DNA of 8,743 nt from the NCBI GenBank assembly GCA_019120675.1, contig DWUQ01000080.1, forward strand, positions 1 to 8,743, read 5' to 3'. Below the pieces are notes generated by a model, which searched no databases, was not told the DNA's origin, and was given only the letters and a program-made list of their open reading frames with translations. This DNA comes from Candidatus Paenalcaligenes intestinipullorum. GTDB lineage: Bacteria > Pseudomonadota > Gammaproteobacteria > Burkholderiales > Burkholderiaceae_B. Positions 1 to 6,844 of this stretch are shown here, in pieces (the stretch's first letter is position 1; every line of letters starts with the position of its first letter). The translations under genes and the position numbers were made by a program.

Positions 1-1400
1 TTTACACACGGTTGAGCCCCAGTGGTGTGCGCGAGCCCAAGCTTTTGCATGTCAACGAGCGCTTAGGCAATGAGTTGGGGTTAAGCTCAGAGTTGTTGCA
101 CAGCGACGCCATGCTTGCGGTGTTTGCAGGAAATACTGAATTACCAGGGGGCAAAGCTCTGGCTGCGGTTTACAGTGGTCATCAATTTGGCGTTTGGGCA
201 GGGCAGCTTGGGGATGGTCGAGCGCATTTGCTTGGCGCGATTAATAGTCCGCTTGGGCCACAAGAATTACAGCTTAAAGGCTCAGGCATGACGCCGTATT
301 CGCGCCGAGGGGATGGGCGTGCGGTGGTGCGGTCTTCGGTACGTGAGTACTTAGCTAGCGAGGCCATGTATGCGTTGGGTATCCCCACGACACGTGCTTT
401 AGCCTTAGTCAGCTCGCCGGTTCCGGTCTATCGTGAGCGGATTGAGCGCGCGGCGGTGGTAACACGTGTTGCGCCCACCTTTATTCGTTTTGGCTCTTTC
501 GAGCATTGGTTGAACCAGCCCGAAGCAATGAGCGAGCTATTACGCTATACCGTGGAGCATTTTTATCCTGAGTTGGATGCCCAGCTCGCTGATGACGAGC
601 TGAGCTTGGCGTTACTGAATGAGGTCACCAAACGAACCGCAAAGTTGATGGCGCAATGGTTAACGGTCGGGTTTTGTCATGGCGTGATGAACACCGATAA
701 CATGTCGATCGTTGGGTTAACGCTGGATTATGGCCCCTATGGCTTTATGGATGGCTTTCAAGCGAATCACATTTGTAATACCACCGATCAACAAGGTCGG
801 TATGCTTGGAGTAATCAGCCCTCAATCGCTCATTGGAATTTATATCGTTTGGCCAGTGCCTTGACGACCTTAGGCGCTACGCCTGAGCAGCTCGAGGCGG
901 CCATGGCGGAGTACGAAGCCGAGTTTTTACGGCATTATCAGCATATTATGTGTCGAAAGTTTGGCTTACTAGAATGGCAAGACGACGATAATTTGCTCGT
1001 AGACAGCTGGTGGCGTTTGCTGCATCAAGCACGTGCGGATTTTACCCTGAGCTTTCGTTATTTAGCGGACAGTGCGGCGCATCCCGAACGGTTTTTAGCG
1101 CTTTTTGAGCAGCCTGAGCCCGCTCGGCAGTGGCTGCAGCGCTATCATCAGCGTTTGCAAAGTGATGCGCAATCACCGCTCACGCGTCATGCGTTGATGC
1201 AGCAAAACAATCCTTTATATGTCTTGCGCAATCATCTTGCTCAACAGGCGATCGAAGGGGCGGAGCAAGGGGATATGACCGTGTTTAATCAGTTATTAAT
1301 GGTGCTTACGCAGCCTTATACCGAGCATTCTGGTTATGCGTTTTTTGCTGAGCCACCTCAGCATGGCGCGGCCTCTATTCCTTTAAGCTGTTCCTCTTAA
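1..1400 (+). CDS. selO: Protein adenylyltransferase SelO (YdiU family), 5' end outside the window
   Basis: SelO is a pseudokinase-fold enzyme that transfers AMP from ATP to Ser/Thr/Tyr of target proteins and is linked to redox stress. The reading frame is open from base 1 and begins mid-protein with FYTRLSP, a motif normally about 16-20 residues into the family, so only a short N-terminus is missing; the TTG at 12 is not the start. About 466 residues are visible against a usual 480-490. Seen in order: YSGHQFG, the lysine motif LKGSGMTPYSRRGDGRA (Lys codon at 276), RSSVREYLASEAM with the glutamate that pairs with that lysine, HGVMNTDNMS with the catalytic Asp (696-698) and metal-binding Asn, and LDYGP with the metal Asp (726). 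A Cys at 774 (HICNTTD) and the C-terminal CSS (Cys at 1389) match the redox cysteine pair known from E. coli SelO; the latter is the position held by selenocysteine in the animal protein. The gene appears intact to its stop. No convincing terminator follows. Confidence 0.95.
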   Translation, partial: YTRLSPSGVREPKLLHVNERLGNELGLSSELLHSDAMLAVFAGNTELPGGKALAAVYSGHQFGVWAGQLGDGRAHLLGAINSPLGPQELQLKGSGMTPYSRRGDGRAVVRSSVREYLASEAMYALGIPTTRALALVSSPVPVYRERIERAAVVTRVAPTFIRFGSFEHWLNQPEAMSELLRYTVEHFYPELDAQLADDELSLALLNEVTKRTAKLMAQWLTVGFCHGVMNTDNMSIVGLTLDYGPYGFMDGFQANHICNTTDQQGRYAWSNQPSIAHWNLYRLASALTTLGATPEQLEAAMAEYEAEFLRHYQHIMCRKFGLLEWQDDDNLLVDSWWRLLHQARADFTLSFRYLADSAAHPERFLALFEQPEPARQWLQRYHQRLQSDAQSPLTRHALMQQNNPLYVLRNHLAQQAIEGAEQGDMTVFNQLLMVLTQPYTEHSGYAFFAEPPQHGAASIPLSCSS

Positions 1401-1440
1401 TACCGCAGCGATGAGTGGGTTAGGCGAAAGCTTCGTTTAA

Positions 1441-1449
1441 TGTAATAAT
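1441..1449 (+). promoter_or_regulatory. Possible extended -10 promoter for aroC
   Basis: TGTAATAAT fits an extended -10 element (TGn followed by a 5/6 match to TATAAT), 33 nt upstream of the aroC ATG. The -35 region (TTAGGC at 1420-1425) is poor. A small CGAA-AGC-TTCG hairpin (1425-1435) and a T7 run (1453-1459) flank it but do not form a proper terminator. This is a pattern call only; aroC could also be read through from selO. Confidence 0.3.
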
Positions 1450-1482
1450 TCCTTTTTTTGGTTCTGCATTTACCGTTAAATT

Positions 1483-2547
1483 ATGTCTGCGAATACTTTA
1501 GGCACCCTTTTTCGTGTCACGAATTTTGGCGAATCTCATGGGCCCGCGATTGGGGCGGTGATTGACGGCTGCCCACCAGGCTTACCCTTGAGCGCTGAAG
1601 ATATACAAATCGAGCTGGATCGCCGTCGTCCAGGCACGTCGCGACATGTCACGCAGCGCCAAGAGGCAGATCAAGTAGAGATTTTATCGGGTATTTACGA
1701 GGGGCGTACCACAGGTACTCCTATCGCCTTATTAATCCGAAATACAGACCAGCGTAGCAAAGATTACGGCAATCTCTTAACGACCTTTCGTCCAGGGCAT
1801 GCCGATTACACCTACTGGAAAAAATTTCAGCACCGAGATCCACGTGGTGGCGGTCGTTCGTCAGCTCGACTGACCGCACCGACCGTAGCGGCTGGTGCCA
1901 TTGCTAAAAAATGGCTTTCCCATACCTTTGGAACGGTCATTCGTGGCTATATGAGCCAGCTAGGACCCATCTTGATTCCGTTTAAAAGCTGGGATGATGT
2001 GCCAACGAATCCTTTCTATGCCGCCGACGCCAGTATGGTCCCCGAGCTCGAGCAATATATGGATGCTTTACGCAAAGAGGGTGATTCCATCGGAGCGCGG
2101 CTAGAAGTGGTTGCCGAGCACGTGCCCCCAGGTCTAGGTGAGCCGATTTACGGGCGCTTAGATGCCGAGCTTGCTTACGTCATGATGGGGCTCAATGCGG
2201 TGAAAGGGGTTGAGGTCGGGGATGGCTTTGAAAGTGTCTCGCAAAAAGGCTCCCAGCACGGTGATGCCATTACGGCTAAAGGATTTGAAACCAATCATGC
2301 TGGGGGGATTTTAGGTGGGATCTCATCCGGCCAACCGATTCGAGTTTCCTTAGCCATTAAGCCAACCTCAAGCATTCGAATCCAGCGCCCCACGATCAAC
2401 GAGCAAGGTGAAGAGTTACAAATTCAGACCTTAGGGCGCCACGATCCCTGTGTTGGCATCCGTGCGACCCCGATTGCTGAAGCGCTTATGGCGATCGTTT
2501 TAATGGATCAAGCCCTACGCCAACGTGGTCAATGTGGCCATTGGTAA
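1483..2547 (+). CDS. aroC: Chorismate synthase
   Basis: Converts 5-enolpyruvylshikimate-3-phosphate to chorismate, the last shared step of aromatic amino acid, folate and quinone synthesis; cytosolic and dependent on reduced FMN. The 354 residues are the usual length. Visible signatures are GESHGPAIGAVIDGCP near the N-terminus (His19), RRRPGTSR (48-54), RPGHADYTYW with the second conserved His (106), the glycine/serine block RDPRGGGRSSARLTAPT (118-134), and the C-terminal RHDPCVGIRATPIAEA. The start MSANTLGTLFRVTNFGESHG matches the family's N-terminus, although no clear Shine-Dalgarno precedes the ATG. One mildly odd point is FQH before RDPRGGG where most homologues I recall have YGI. The M48 peptidase gene follows after 30 nt with no terminator between, so the two are probably co-transcribed. 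Confidence 0.97.
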   Translation: MSANTLGTLFRVTNFGESHGPAIGAVIDGCPPGLPLSAEDIQIELDRRRPGTSRHVTQRQEADQVEILSGIYEGRTTGTPIALLIRNTDQRSKDYGNLLTTFRPGHADYTYWKKFQHRDPRGGGRSSARLTAPTVAAGAIAKKWLSHTFGTVIRGYMSQLGPILIPFKSWDDVPTNPFYAADASMVPELEQYMDALRKEGDSIGARLEVVAEHVPPGLGEPIYGRLDAELAYVMMGLNAVKGVEVGDGFESVSQKGSQHGDAITAKGFETNHAGGILGGISSGQPIRVSLAIKPTSSIRIQRPTINEQGEELQIQTLGRHDPCVGIRATPIAEALMAIVLMDQALRQRGQCGHW

Positions 2548-2577
2548 AACCGCTATGTAATCTTTATGGGAAAACCT

Positions 2578-3408
2578 ATGAAAGCAATCCTGTTGCGTTG
2601 TTCTAAAGTATTGTGTGTAACGGCTACGGTAGCGCTCACCGCGTGTGCGGCGGTGGATACCACCTCTGGTGGCACAGTGGGCGTGCAGCGCAAGCAATAC
2701 ATGTCTGGTTTAGTCTCCGAAGCACAGCTCAATCAAACCGCAGCGCAGCAGTATGCGGACGTCATTGGCCAAGCGCGCAATCAGAAAAAGCTCGATACCG
2801 ATGGTGCACAGACCAAACGAGTGCGCGCCATCGCGAATCGTCTAATTGCTCAGGTGGGGGCGTTTCGACCCGATGCCCAAAGCTGGAATTGGGAAGTGCA
2901 TGTTTTGCAATCTTCCGATGTAAACGCTTGGTGCATGCCCGGTGGCAAGATCGCGGTCTATTCTGGCCTAATTAATCAGCTCAAGCCTACCGACGCGGAG
3001 CTGGCGGCCATTATTGGCCACGAAATGGCGCATGCTTTACGTGAACATGCTCGTGAGCAAGTGTCCCAGCAAATGGCAACAGACATCGGTTTGTCCGTAT
3101 TAAGTATGGTGACTGGTAATGCGGCGGTACAAGATTTGGGTGGTAATTTAAGCCAGGTTATGTTCACGTTACCCAATAGCCGCACGCATGAGACCGAAGC
3201 GGATCGGATTGGTGTCGAACTGGCCGCACGCGCAGGCTATGATCCACGTGCGGCGGTAAGCCTATGGCAAAAAATGGCCCAGCTTGATGGCCAAGGCCAA
3301 ACGCCTGAGTTTTTGTCTACTCACCCCTCTGCAGCGTCACGTATTCAAGATCTGCAAGTGATGTCAGATCGAGTGTTGCCGTTATACCAAGCAGCCGCCA
3401 AACCCTAA
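2578..3408 (+). CDS. M48 family metallopeptidase, predicted lipoprotein
   Basis: A zinc endopeptidase of the M48 family, in the soluble LoiP/YcaL-like group, probably acting in envelope protein quality control. From the ATG at 2578 the protein has 276 residues. It has a lipoprotein signal, MKAILLRCSK then a hydrophobic run ending in the lipobox LTAC (Cys23), with Ala after the Cys, which by the E. coli sorting rule suggests the outer membrane facing the periplasm. The catalytic motif is HEMAH (148-152) inside IIGHEMAHALREH; the likely third zinc ligand is Glu205 in HETEADRIG. WCMPGGKIAVYSGLI and the C-terminal STHPSAASRIQDL are further family motifs. An earlier in-frame ATG at 2566 would add MGKP; I prefer 2578 because GGGA (2568-2571) lies 6 nt upstream of it and the signal peptide is then conventional. 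It closes the aroC unit, just before a strong terminator. The family is secure; the substrate is unknown. Confidence 0.92.
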   Translation: MKAILLRCSKVLCVTATVALTACAAVDTTSGGTVGVQRKQYMSGLVSEAQLNQTAAQQYADVIGQARNQKKLDTDGAQTKRVRAIANRLIAQVGAFRPDAQSWNWEVHVLQSSDVNAWCMPGGKIAVYSGLINQLKPTDAELAAIIGHEMAHALREHAREQVSQQMATDIGLSVLSMVTGNAAVQDLGGNLSQVMFTLPNSRTHETEADRIGVELAARAGYDPRAAVSLWQKMAQLDGQGQTPEFLSTHPSAASRIQDLQVMSDRVLPLYQAAAKP

Positions 3409-3427
3409 TCGCGTTTTTCGCTTTAAC

Positions 3428-3470
3428 ACTGCCAGCCTTAGAAAACAAAGGCTGGCAGTAGTCGTTTTTT
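3428..3470 (+). terminator. Intrinsic terminator after the M48 peptidase gene
   Basis: A perfect 12-bp stem, ACTGCCAGCCTT (3428-3439) with AAGGCTGGCAGT (3448-3459), has an 8-nt A-rich loop and is followed after 5 nt by six T residues (3465-3470). It lies 19 nt past the stop codon and separates the aroC-M48 unit from the leu genes. There is no A-run on the left side, so it looks one-directional. Confidence 0.88.
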
Positions 3471-3478
3471 GCCTAGTA

Positions 3479-3496
3479 GTATGAATACTAGTATAC
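3479..3496 (+). promoter_or_regulatory. Palindrome cluster, candidate operator for leuC
   Basis: GTATGAATACTAGTATAC contains alternating GTAT/ATAC half-sites. These give two overlapping dyads: GTAT-GA-ATAC (3479-3488) and the perfect 10-base palindrome ATACTAGTAT (3485-3494). Its centre is about 50 bases upstream of the predicted leuC transcription start, a usual place for an activator such as a LysR-type regulator. The symmetry is directly visible; operator function and the protein that binds are inference, and no regulator gene is in the window. Confidence 0.45.
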
Positions 3497-3504
3497 GGGA
3501 TGGT

Positions 3505-3533
3505 CTGGTACCCCTGTTTAAGACTGGCATAAT
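3505..3533 (+). promoter_or_regulatory. Predicted leuC promoter (extended -10)
   Basis: TGGCATAAT (3525-3533) is an extended -10 with a 5/6 match to TATAAT. The best-placed -35 (CTGGTA, 3505-3510, 17-bp spacer) matches only 3 of 6, which would fit a promoter needing an activator. The predicted start is near 3540, giving a leader of about 43 nt, too short for a classical leucine attenuator with leader peptide and alternative hairpins. Confidence 0.55.
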
Positions 3534-3582
3534 AAGACGATTCACGCATTAGTTGCGTTTGTCTTTAGTTCGAGAATGCATC

Positions 3583-4992
3583 ATGGCCCAAACACTTTAC
3601 GATAAATTATTTGATGCGCACATTGTGCATCAAGCCGAAGATGGCACCTGTTTGCTCTATATTGATCGTCAGCTTTTGCACGAGGTGACTAGTCCGCAAG
3701 CCTTTGAGGGGCTTGAGTTAGCGGGTCGCAAACCTTGGCGCATCAGTGCCAACCTCGCGGTGGCGGATCACAACGTTCCTACAACTTCGCGTGCCCAAGG
3801 GATTACCGATCCTGTTTCCAAACTGCAAGTCGATACCTTAGATGAAAATTGTGAAAAATTTGATATCACCTTGTTTGATATGAATGATTTGCGTCAGGGT
3901 ATTGTGCATATTATTGGCCCTGAACAAGGGGCGACCTTACCTGGTATGACCGTTGTTTGTGGCGATTCGCATACCAGCACGCACGGGGCTATGGCAGCGT
4001 TAGCTTTTGGTATTGGCACCTCCGAGGTTGAGCACGTGCTTGCCACGCAAACGCTATTGATGAAAAAAAGCAAAAGTATGCTCATCAATGTACAAGGTGA
4101 GCTGCCTTTTGGCTGCACAGCCAAAGACTTAATCTTGCATATTATTGGTGTGATTGGCACAGCCGGTGGCACAGGCTACGCCATTGAGTTCGGTGGGCCA
4201 GCCGTCCAAGCACTGAGCATGGAAGGACGTATGACCGTCTGTAATATGGCCATTGAGGCCGGTGCGCGTTCTGGTTTGGTCGCTGTGGATGATAAAACCA
4301 TCGAGTATTTCCGTGGTCGCCCGTATGCGCCTCGTGGCGAGGCATGGGATCAAGCGGTTGAGTATTGGCGTACATTACACAGCGACGAAGGCGCACAGTT
4401 TGACGCGGTCGTGAACATTGATGCCAGCGAGATCGTGCCGCAATTAACTTGGGGTACCTCGCCAGAAATGGTCTTGCCCATTCACGACAAGGTTCCTGAT
4501 CCCAAAGATTTTTCTGATGCCGTGGCGCGTGAAAGTGTGGTGCGAGCGTTACAGTATATGGGCCTAGAAGCTAACCAGCCCTTAGAAAGCATCGTGATCG
4601 ACAAGGTTTTCATTGGCTCCTGTACCAACGCTCGAATCGAGGATTTACGTGCTGCGGCCGTGGTCGCTAAAGGGCGCAAAGTAGCGGCCAACGTGAAGCA
4701 AGCCATGGTCGTGCCCGGTTCAGGATTGGTGAAAGCCCAAGCCGAACAAGAAGGGCTCGACAAGATCTTCCTTGATGCAGGCTTTGAATGGCGTGAGCCA
4801 GGGTGTTCAATGTGTTTGGCCATGAATGCGGACCGACTTGAGCCGGGCGAACGCTGCGCTTCCACCTCTAACCGCAACTTCGAAGGCCGACAAGGCCAAG
4901 GTGGGCGTACCCACTTGGTGAGTCCAGCCATGGCCGCTGCGGCTGCCGTAGCGGGGCATTTTGTAGACGTACGTAAATTAGTAGAGGCCTAA
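3583..4992 (+). CDS. leuC: 3-isopropylmalate dehydratase, large subunit
   Basis: Large subunit of isopropylmalate isomerase, which interconverts 2- and 3-isopropylmalate in leucine synthesis together with LeuD. It belongs to the aconitase superfamily and carries a 4Fe-4S cluster. From the ATG at 3583 it has 469 residues, close to E. coli LeuC (466). The cluster ligands are visible as Cys347 in GSCTNARIEDLR and Cys408/Cys411 in PGCSMCLAMN; VCGDSHTSTHGAMAALAFG (125-143) and SNRNFEGRQGQGGRTHLVSP (429-448) are further family blocks. I chose 3583 because MAQTLYDKLFDAHIV is the family's usual N-terminus and GAGA (3572-3575) lies 7 nt upstream. The frame stays open back to a TTG at 3553, which would add ten residues with three leucine codons; that is probably not translated as part of LeuC. 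leuD starts 2 nt after the stop. Confidence 0.97.
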   Translation: MAQTLYDKLFDAHIVHQAEDGTCLLYIDRQLLHEVTSPQAFEGLELAGRKPWRISANLAVADHNVPTTSRAQGITDPVSKLQVDTLDENCEKFDITLFDMNDLRQGIVHIIGPEQGATLPGMTVVCGDSHTSTHGAMAALAFGIGTSEVEHVLATQTLLMKKSKSMLINVQGELPFGCTAKDLILHIIGVIGTAGGTGYAIEFGGPAVQALSMEGRMTVCNMAIEAGARSGLVAVDDKTIEYFRGRPYAPRGEAWDQAVEYWRTLHSDEGAQFDAVVNIDASEIVPQLTWGTSPEMVLPIHDKVPDPKDFSDAVARESVVRALQYMGLEANQPLESIVIDKVFIGSCTNARIEDLRAAAVVAKGRKVAANVKQAMVVPGSGLVKAQAEQEGLDKIFLDAGFEWREPGCSMCLAMNADRLEPGERCASTSNRNFEGRQGQGGRTHLVSPAMAAAAAVAGHFVDVRKLVEA

Positions 4993-4994
4993 GC

Positions 4995-5642
4995 ATGCAA
5001 GCATTTACTCAACACACGGGTTTGGTTGCTCCCTTGGATCGGGAAAACATTGATACTGATCTGATTATCCCTAAGCAATTCCTGAAATCCATCAAGCGCA
5101 CCGGCTTTGGCCCTAACTTATTTGATGAGTTGCGGTATTTGGATCATGGTGAGCCAGGCATGGATAACAGCACTCGGCCGCTTAATCCTGATTTTGTATT
5201 GAATCAACCGCGCTATCAAAATGCGACGATTTTACTGGCGCGCAAAAACTTCGGCTGTGGCTCCAGTCGTGAGCACGCCCCTTGGGCACTGCTGCAATAT
5301 GGTTTCCGTGCCATTATTGCTCCCTCGTTCGCGGATATTTTTTATAACAACAGTTTTAAAAATGGCCTATTGCCGATTCCGCTTACCGAAGCACAGGTTT
5401 CGCAGCTGTTCGACGAGGTGGCGCAACAGCCGGGCTACGAGCTCGAGGTTGATTTGGCTCAGCAGCTGGTGATCACCCCCAGTGGCGATCGTTTTCCTTT
5501 CGAGGTGGACGCGTCCCGCAAGCACAGCCTGCTACAAGGTTTGGATGAAATCGGACAAACGCTTCAAAAAGCCGATTTAATCCGCGAGTTTGAGGCCAAA
5601 CGTCTTGCAGAACATCCTTGGCTGGTTGCACAGCCCAAGTAG
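4995..5642 (+). CDS. leuD: 3-isopropylmalate dehydratase, small subunit
   Basis: Small, swivel-domain subunit that pairs with LeuC to form isopropylmalate isomerase. The 215 residues are normal for the proteobacterial form (E. coli has 201). LVAPLDRENIDTDLIIPKQF near the N-terminus and NFGCGSSREHAPWAL (85-99) are the diagnostic blocks. The ATG is 2 nt after the leuC stop, with AGAGG (4983-4987) inside the end of leuC as ribosome binding site, so the two subunits are probably translated in step. Some relatives, as I recall, carry a small entericidin-like gene between leuC and leuD; there is none here. An intrinsic terminator follows. Confidence 0.97.
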   Translation: MQAFTQHTGLVAPLDRENIDTDLIIPKQFLKSIKRTGFGPNLFDELRYLDHGEPGMDNSTRPLNPDFVLNQPRYQNATILLARKNFGCGSSREHAPWALLQYGFRAIIAPSFADIFYNNSFKNGLLPIPLTEAQVSQLFDEVAQQPGYELEVDLAQQLVITPSGDRFPFEVDASRKHSLLQGLDEIGQTLQKADLIREFEAKRLAEHPWLVAQPK

Positions 5643-5655
5643 GCTTATTGGCTTT

Positions 5656-5679
5656 ACGGGCTGTACAAGCCCGTTTTTT
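5656..5679 (+). terminator. Intrinsic terminator between leuD and leuB
   Basis: ACGGGCT (5656-5662) pairs perfectly with AGCCCGT (5668-5674) across the 5-nt loop GTACA, and the stem runs straight into six T residues (5674-5679). This is a compact textbook terminator lying 13 nt past the leuD stop. It divides the leuCD unit from leuB, at least partly. Confidence 0.85.
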
Positions 5680-5680
5680 A

Positions 5681-5710
5681 TTGAATTTCTTAAATTAAGT
5701 ACGCCATAAT
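5681..5710 (+). promoter_or_regulatory. Predicted leuB-asd promoter
   Basis: TTGAAT (5681-5686, 4/6 to TTGACA) is followed by an 18-base spacer and CATAAT (5705-5710, 5/6 to TATAAT). It begins 1 nt after the T-run of the leuD terminator, as expected if leuB must be restarted. The predicted start is near 5717, leaving a leader of about 20 nt. The -10 region shares CATAATAA with the leuC promoter. Confidence 0.6.
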
Positions 5711-5738
5711 AACGGTGTATCCATTGAGTTGAGCGCTT

Positions 5739-6815
5739 ATGTCGAACAAAATTGCAGTGTTACCTGGTGATGGGATTGGTCAAGAGATTACCGAGCAGGC
5801 GGCTCGTGTCCTCACCGCGTTAGGTTTGGAGTTAGAGTTAGAGTGGGCACCCGTAGGGGGCGCCGCTTACGATTTACACGGTCATCCTTTGCCCGAAACC
5901 ACCCTAAATTTAGCCAAAAGCTCTGCTGCAGTCTTGTTTGGTGCAGTTGGTGACTGGAAGTACGACAGTTTGGCGCGCGAGCTTCGTCCCGAACAAGCCA
6001 TTTTAGGCTTACGTAAAGCCATGGGTTTGTTTGCAAACTTGCGTCCAGCTATTTTGTATCCTCAGCTTGCGAACGCCTCGTCTCTCAAACCCGAAGTGGT
6101 ATCGGGTCTCGATATTCTGATCGTCCGTGAGCTAACCGGTGATATTTATTTCGGTCAACCACGAGGGGTGCAGACGCTTAGCGATGGGCCCTTTGCAGGG
6201 GATCGCCAAGGCTTTGACACCATGCATTATGCGGAGACCGAAGTACGGCGCATTGCACACGTCGCGTTTCAGGCGGCTCAACAACGTCAGAAAAAGCTCT
6301 GCAGTGTCGACAAAGCGAATGTCCTCGAAACCTCACAGTTTTGGCGCGATATCATGATTGAGGTAGCCAAGGAATACCCAGATGTCAGTCTCAGCCATAT
6401 GTACGTTGACAACGCGGCGATGCAACTCGTGCGTGCACCCAAGGAGTTCGATGTCATCGTTACTGGCAACTTATTTGGCGATATTCTGTCCGATGAGGCA
6501 GCGATGCTTACCGGATCCATTGGCATGCTGCCTTCCGCCTCACTGAATGCGTCCAACCAAGGGCTTTACGAGCCCAGCCATGGTTCGGCTCCCGATATTG
6601 CTGGGCAAAACAAGGCCAACCCTTTGGCCACGATCCTTTCGGCTGCGATGTTGTTGCGTTACTCTCTCAACCAAGGGGCGCAAGCGGATCGCATTGAGCG
6701 CGCCGTACAACAGGTGCTGGAGCAAGGATTACGCACCCCAGATATTCATGAAGCGAACACGCAATTAGTCGGAACCCAAGAAATGGGCGATGCGGTCATT
6801 CAGGCCTTAAACTAA
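5739..6815 (+). CDS. leuB: 3-isopropylmalate dehydrogenase
   Basis: NAD-dependent oxidative decarboxylation of 3-isopropylmalate to 2-ketoisocaproate, the direct precursor of leucine; a cytosolic homodimer in the family. The 358 residues are full length. Visible features are VLPGDGIGQEI at the N-terminus, the substrate arginines Arg92, Arg102 (FANLRPA) and Arg130 (RELTGDIYFGQPRG, with Tyr137), the catalytic Lys192 (DKANVLETSQFWR), the metal aspartates Asp224 (YVDNAAMQL) and Asp248/Asp252 (NLFGDILSDEAAM), and the NAD-loop block YEPSHGSAPDIAGQNKANP (277-295). The ATG has only a weak ribosome site (TGAG, 5730-5733). A short GAGTTA repeat near 5829 encodes LELELE and looks harmless. asd follows with a 29-nt gap and no terminator. 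Confidence 0.97.
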   Translation: MSNKIAVLPGDGIGQEITEQAARVLTALGLELELEWAPVGGAAYDLHGHPLPETTLNLAKSSAAVLFGAVGDWKYDSLARELRPEQAILGLRKAMGLFANLRPAILYPQLANASSLKPEVVSGLDILIVRELTGDIYFGQPRGVQTLSDGPFAGDRQGFDTMHYAETEVRRIAHVAFQAAQQRQKKLCSVDKANVLETSQFWRDIMIEVAKEYPDVSLSHMYVDNAAMQLVRAPKEFDVIVTGNLFGDILSDEAAMLTGSIGMLPSASLNASNQGLYEPSHGSAPDIAGQNKANPLATILSAAMLLRYSLNQGAQADRIERAVQQVLEQGLRTPDIHEANTQLVGTQEMGDAVIQALN

Positions 6816-6844
6816 TTTAACGCTTCTTTTTATAGGTGACTTAC

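Noticed and set aside
12..14. TTG as the start of selO
   Set aside because: The frame is open to the window edge and the residues before it (FYTR) belong to the conserved SelO N-terminus, so the true start lies outside.
1425..1459. Terminator after selO
   Set aside because: The CGAA-AGC-TTCG stem has only four pairs plus possible G-U pairs, and the T-run is about 17 nt away, so it does not form a convincing terminator.
2613..2975. 120-codon + strand frame inside the M48 peptidase gene
   Set aside because: The overlapping frame encodes the signal peptide and M48 motifs; this one has low-complexity, motif-free sequence.
3540..3582. Leucine attenuator or riboswitch in the leuC leader
   Set aside because: Only about 43 nt separate the predicted transcription start from leuC, and the one strong hairpin nearby (3428-3459) lies upstream of the promoter and belongs to the preceding gene.
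3576..3605. Nine-codon ATG frame (MHHGPNTLR) overlapping the leuC start, considered as a leader peptide
   Set aside because: It has a single leucine codon, overlaps the leuC ribosome site and start, and no attenuator hairpin follows.
4482..4931. 149-codon open frame on the - strand inside leuC
   Set aside because: It is fully antisense to a conserved, well-identified gene, shows no recognisable motif and has no evident ribosome site; it follows from the codon bias of leuC.
5829..5843. GAGTTA tandem repeat in leuB as a phase-variable repeat
   Set aside because: There are fewer than three copies and the unit is six bases, so changes would stay in frame; it simply encodes Leu-Glu repeats.
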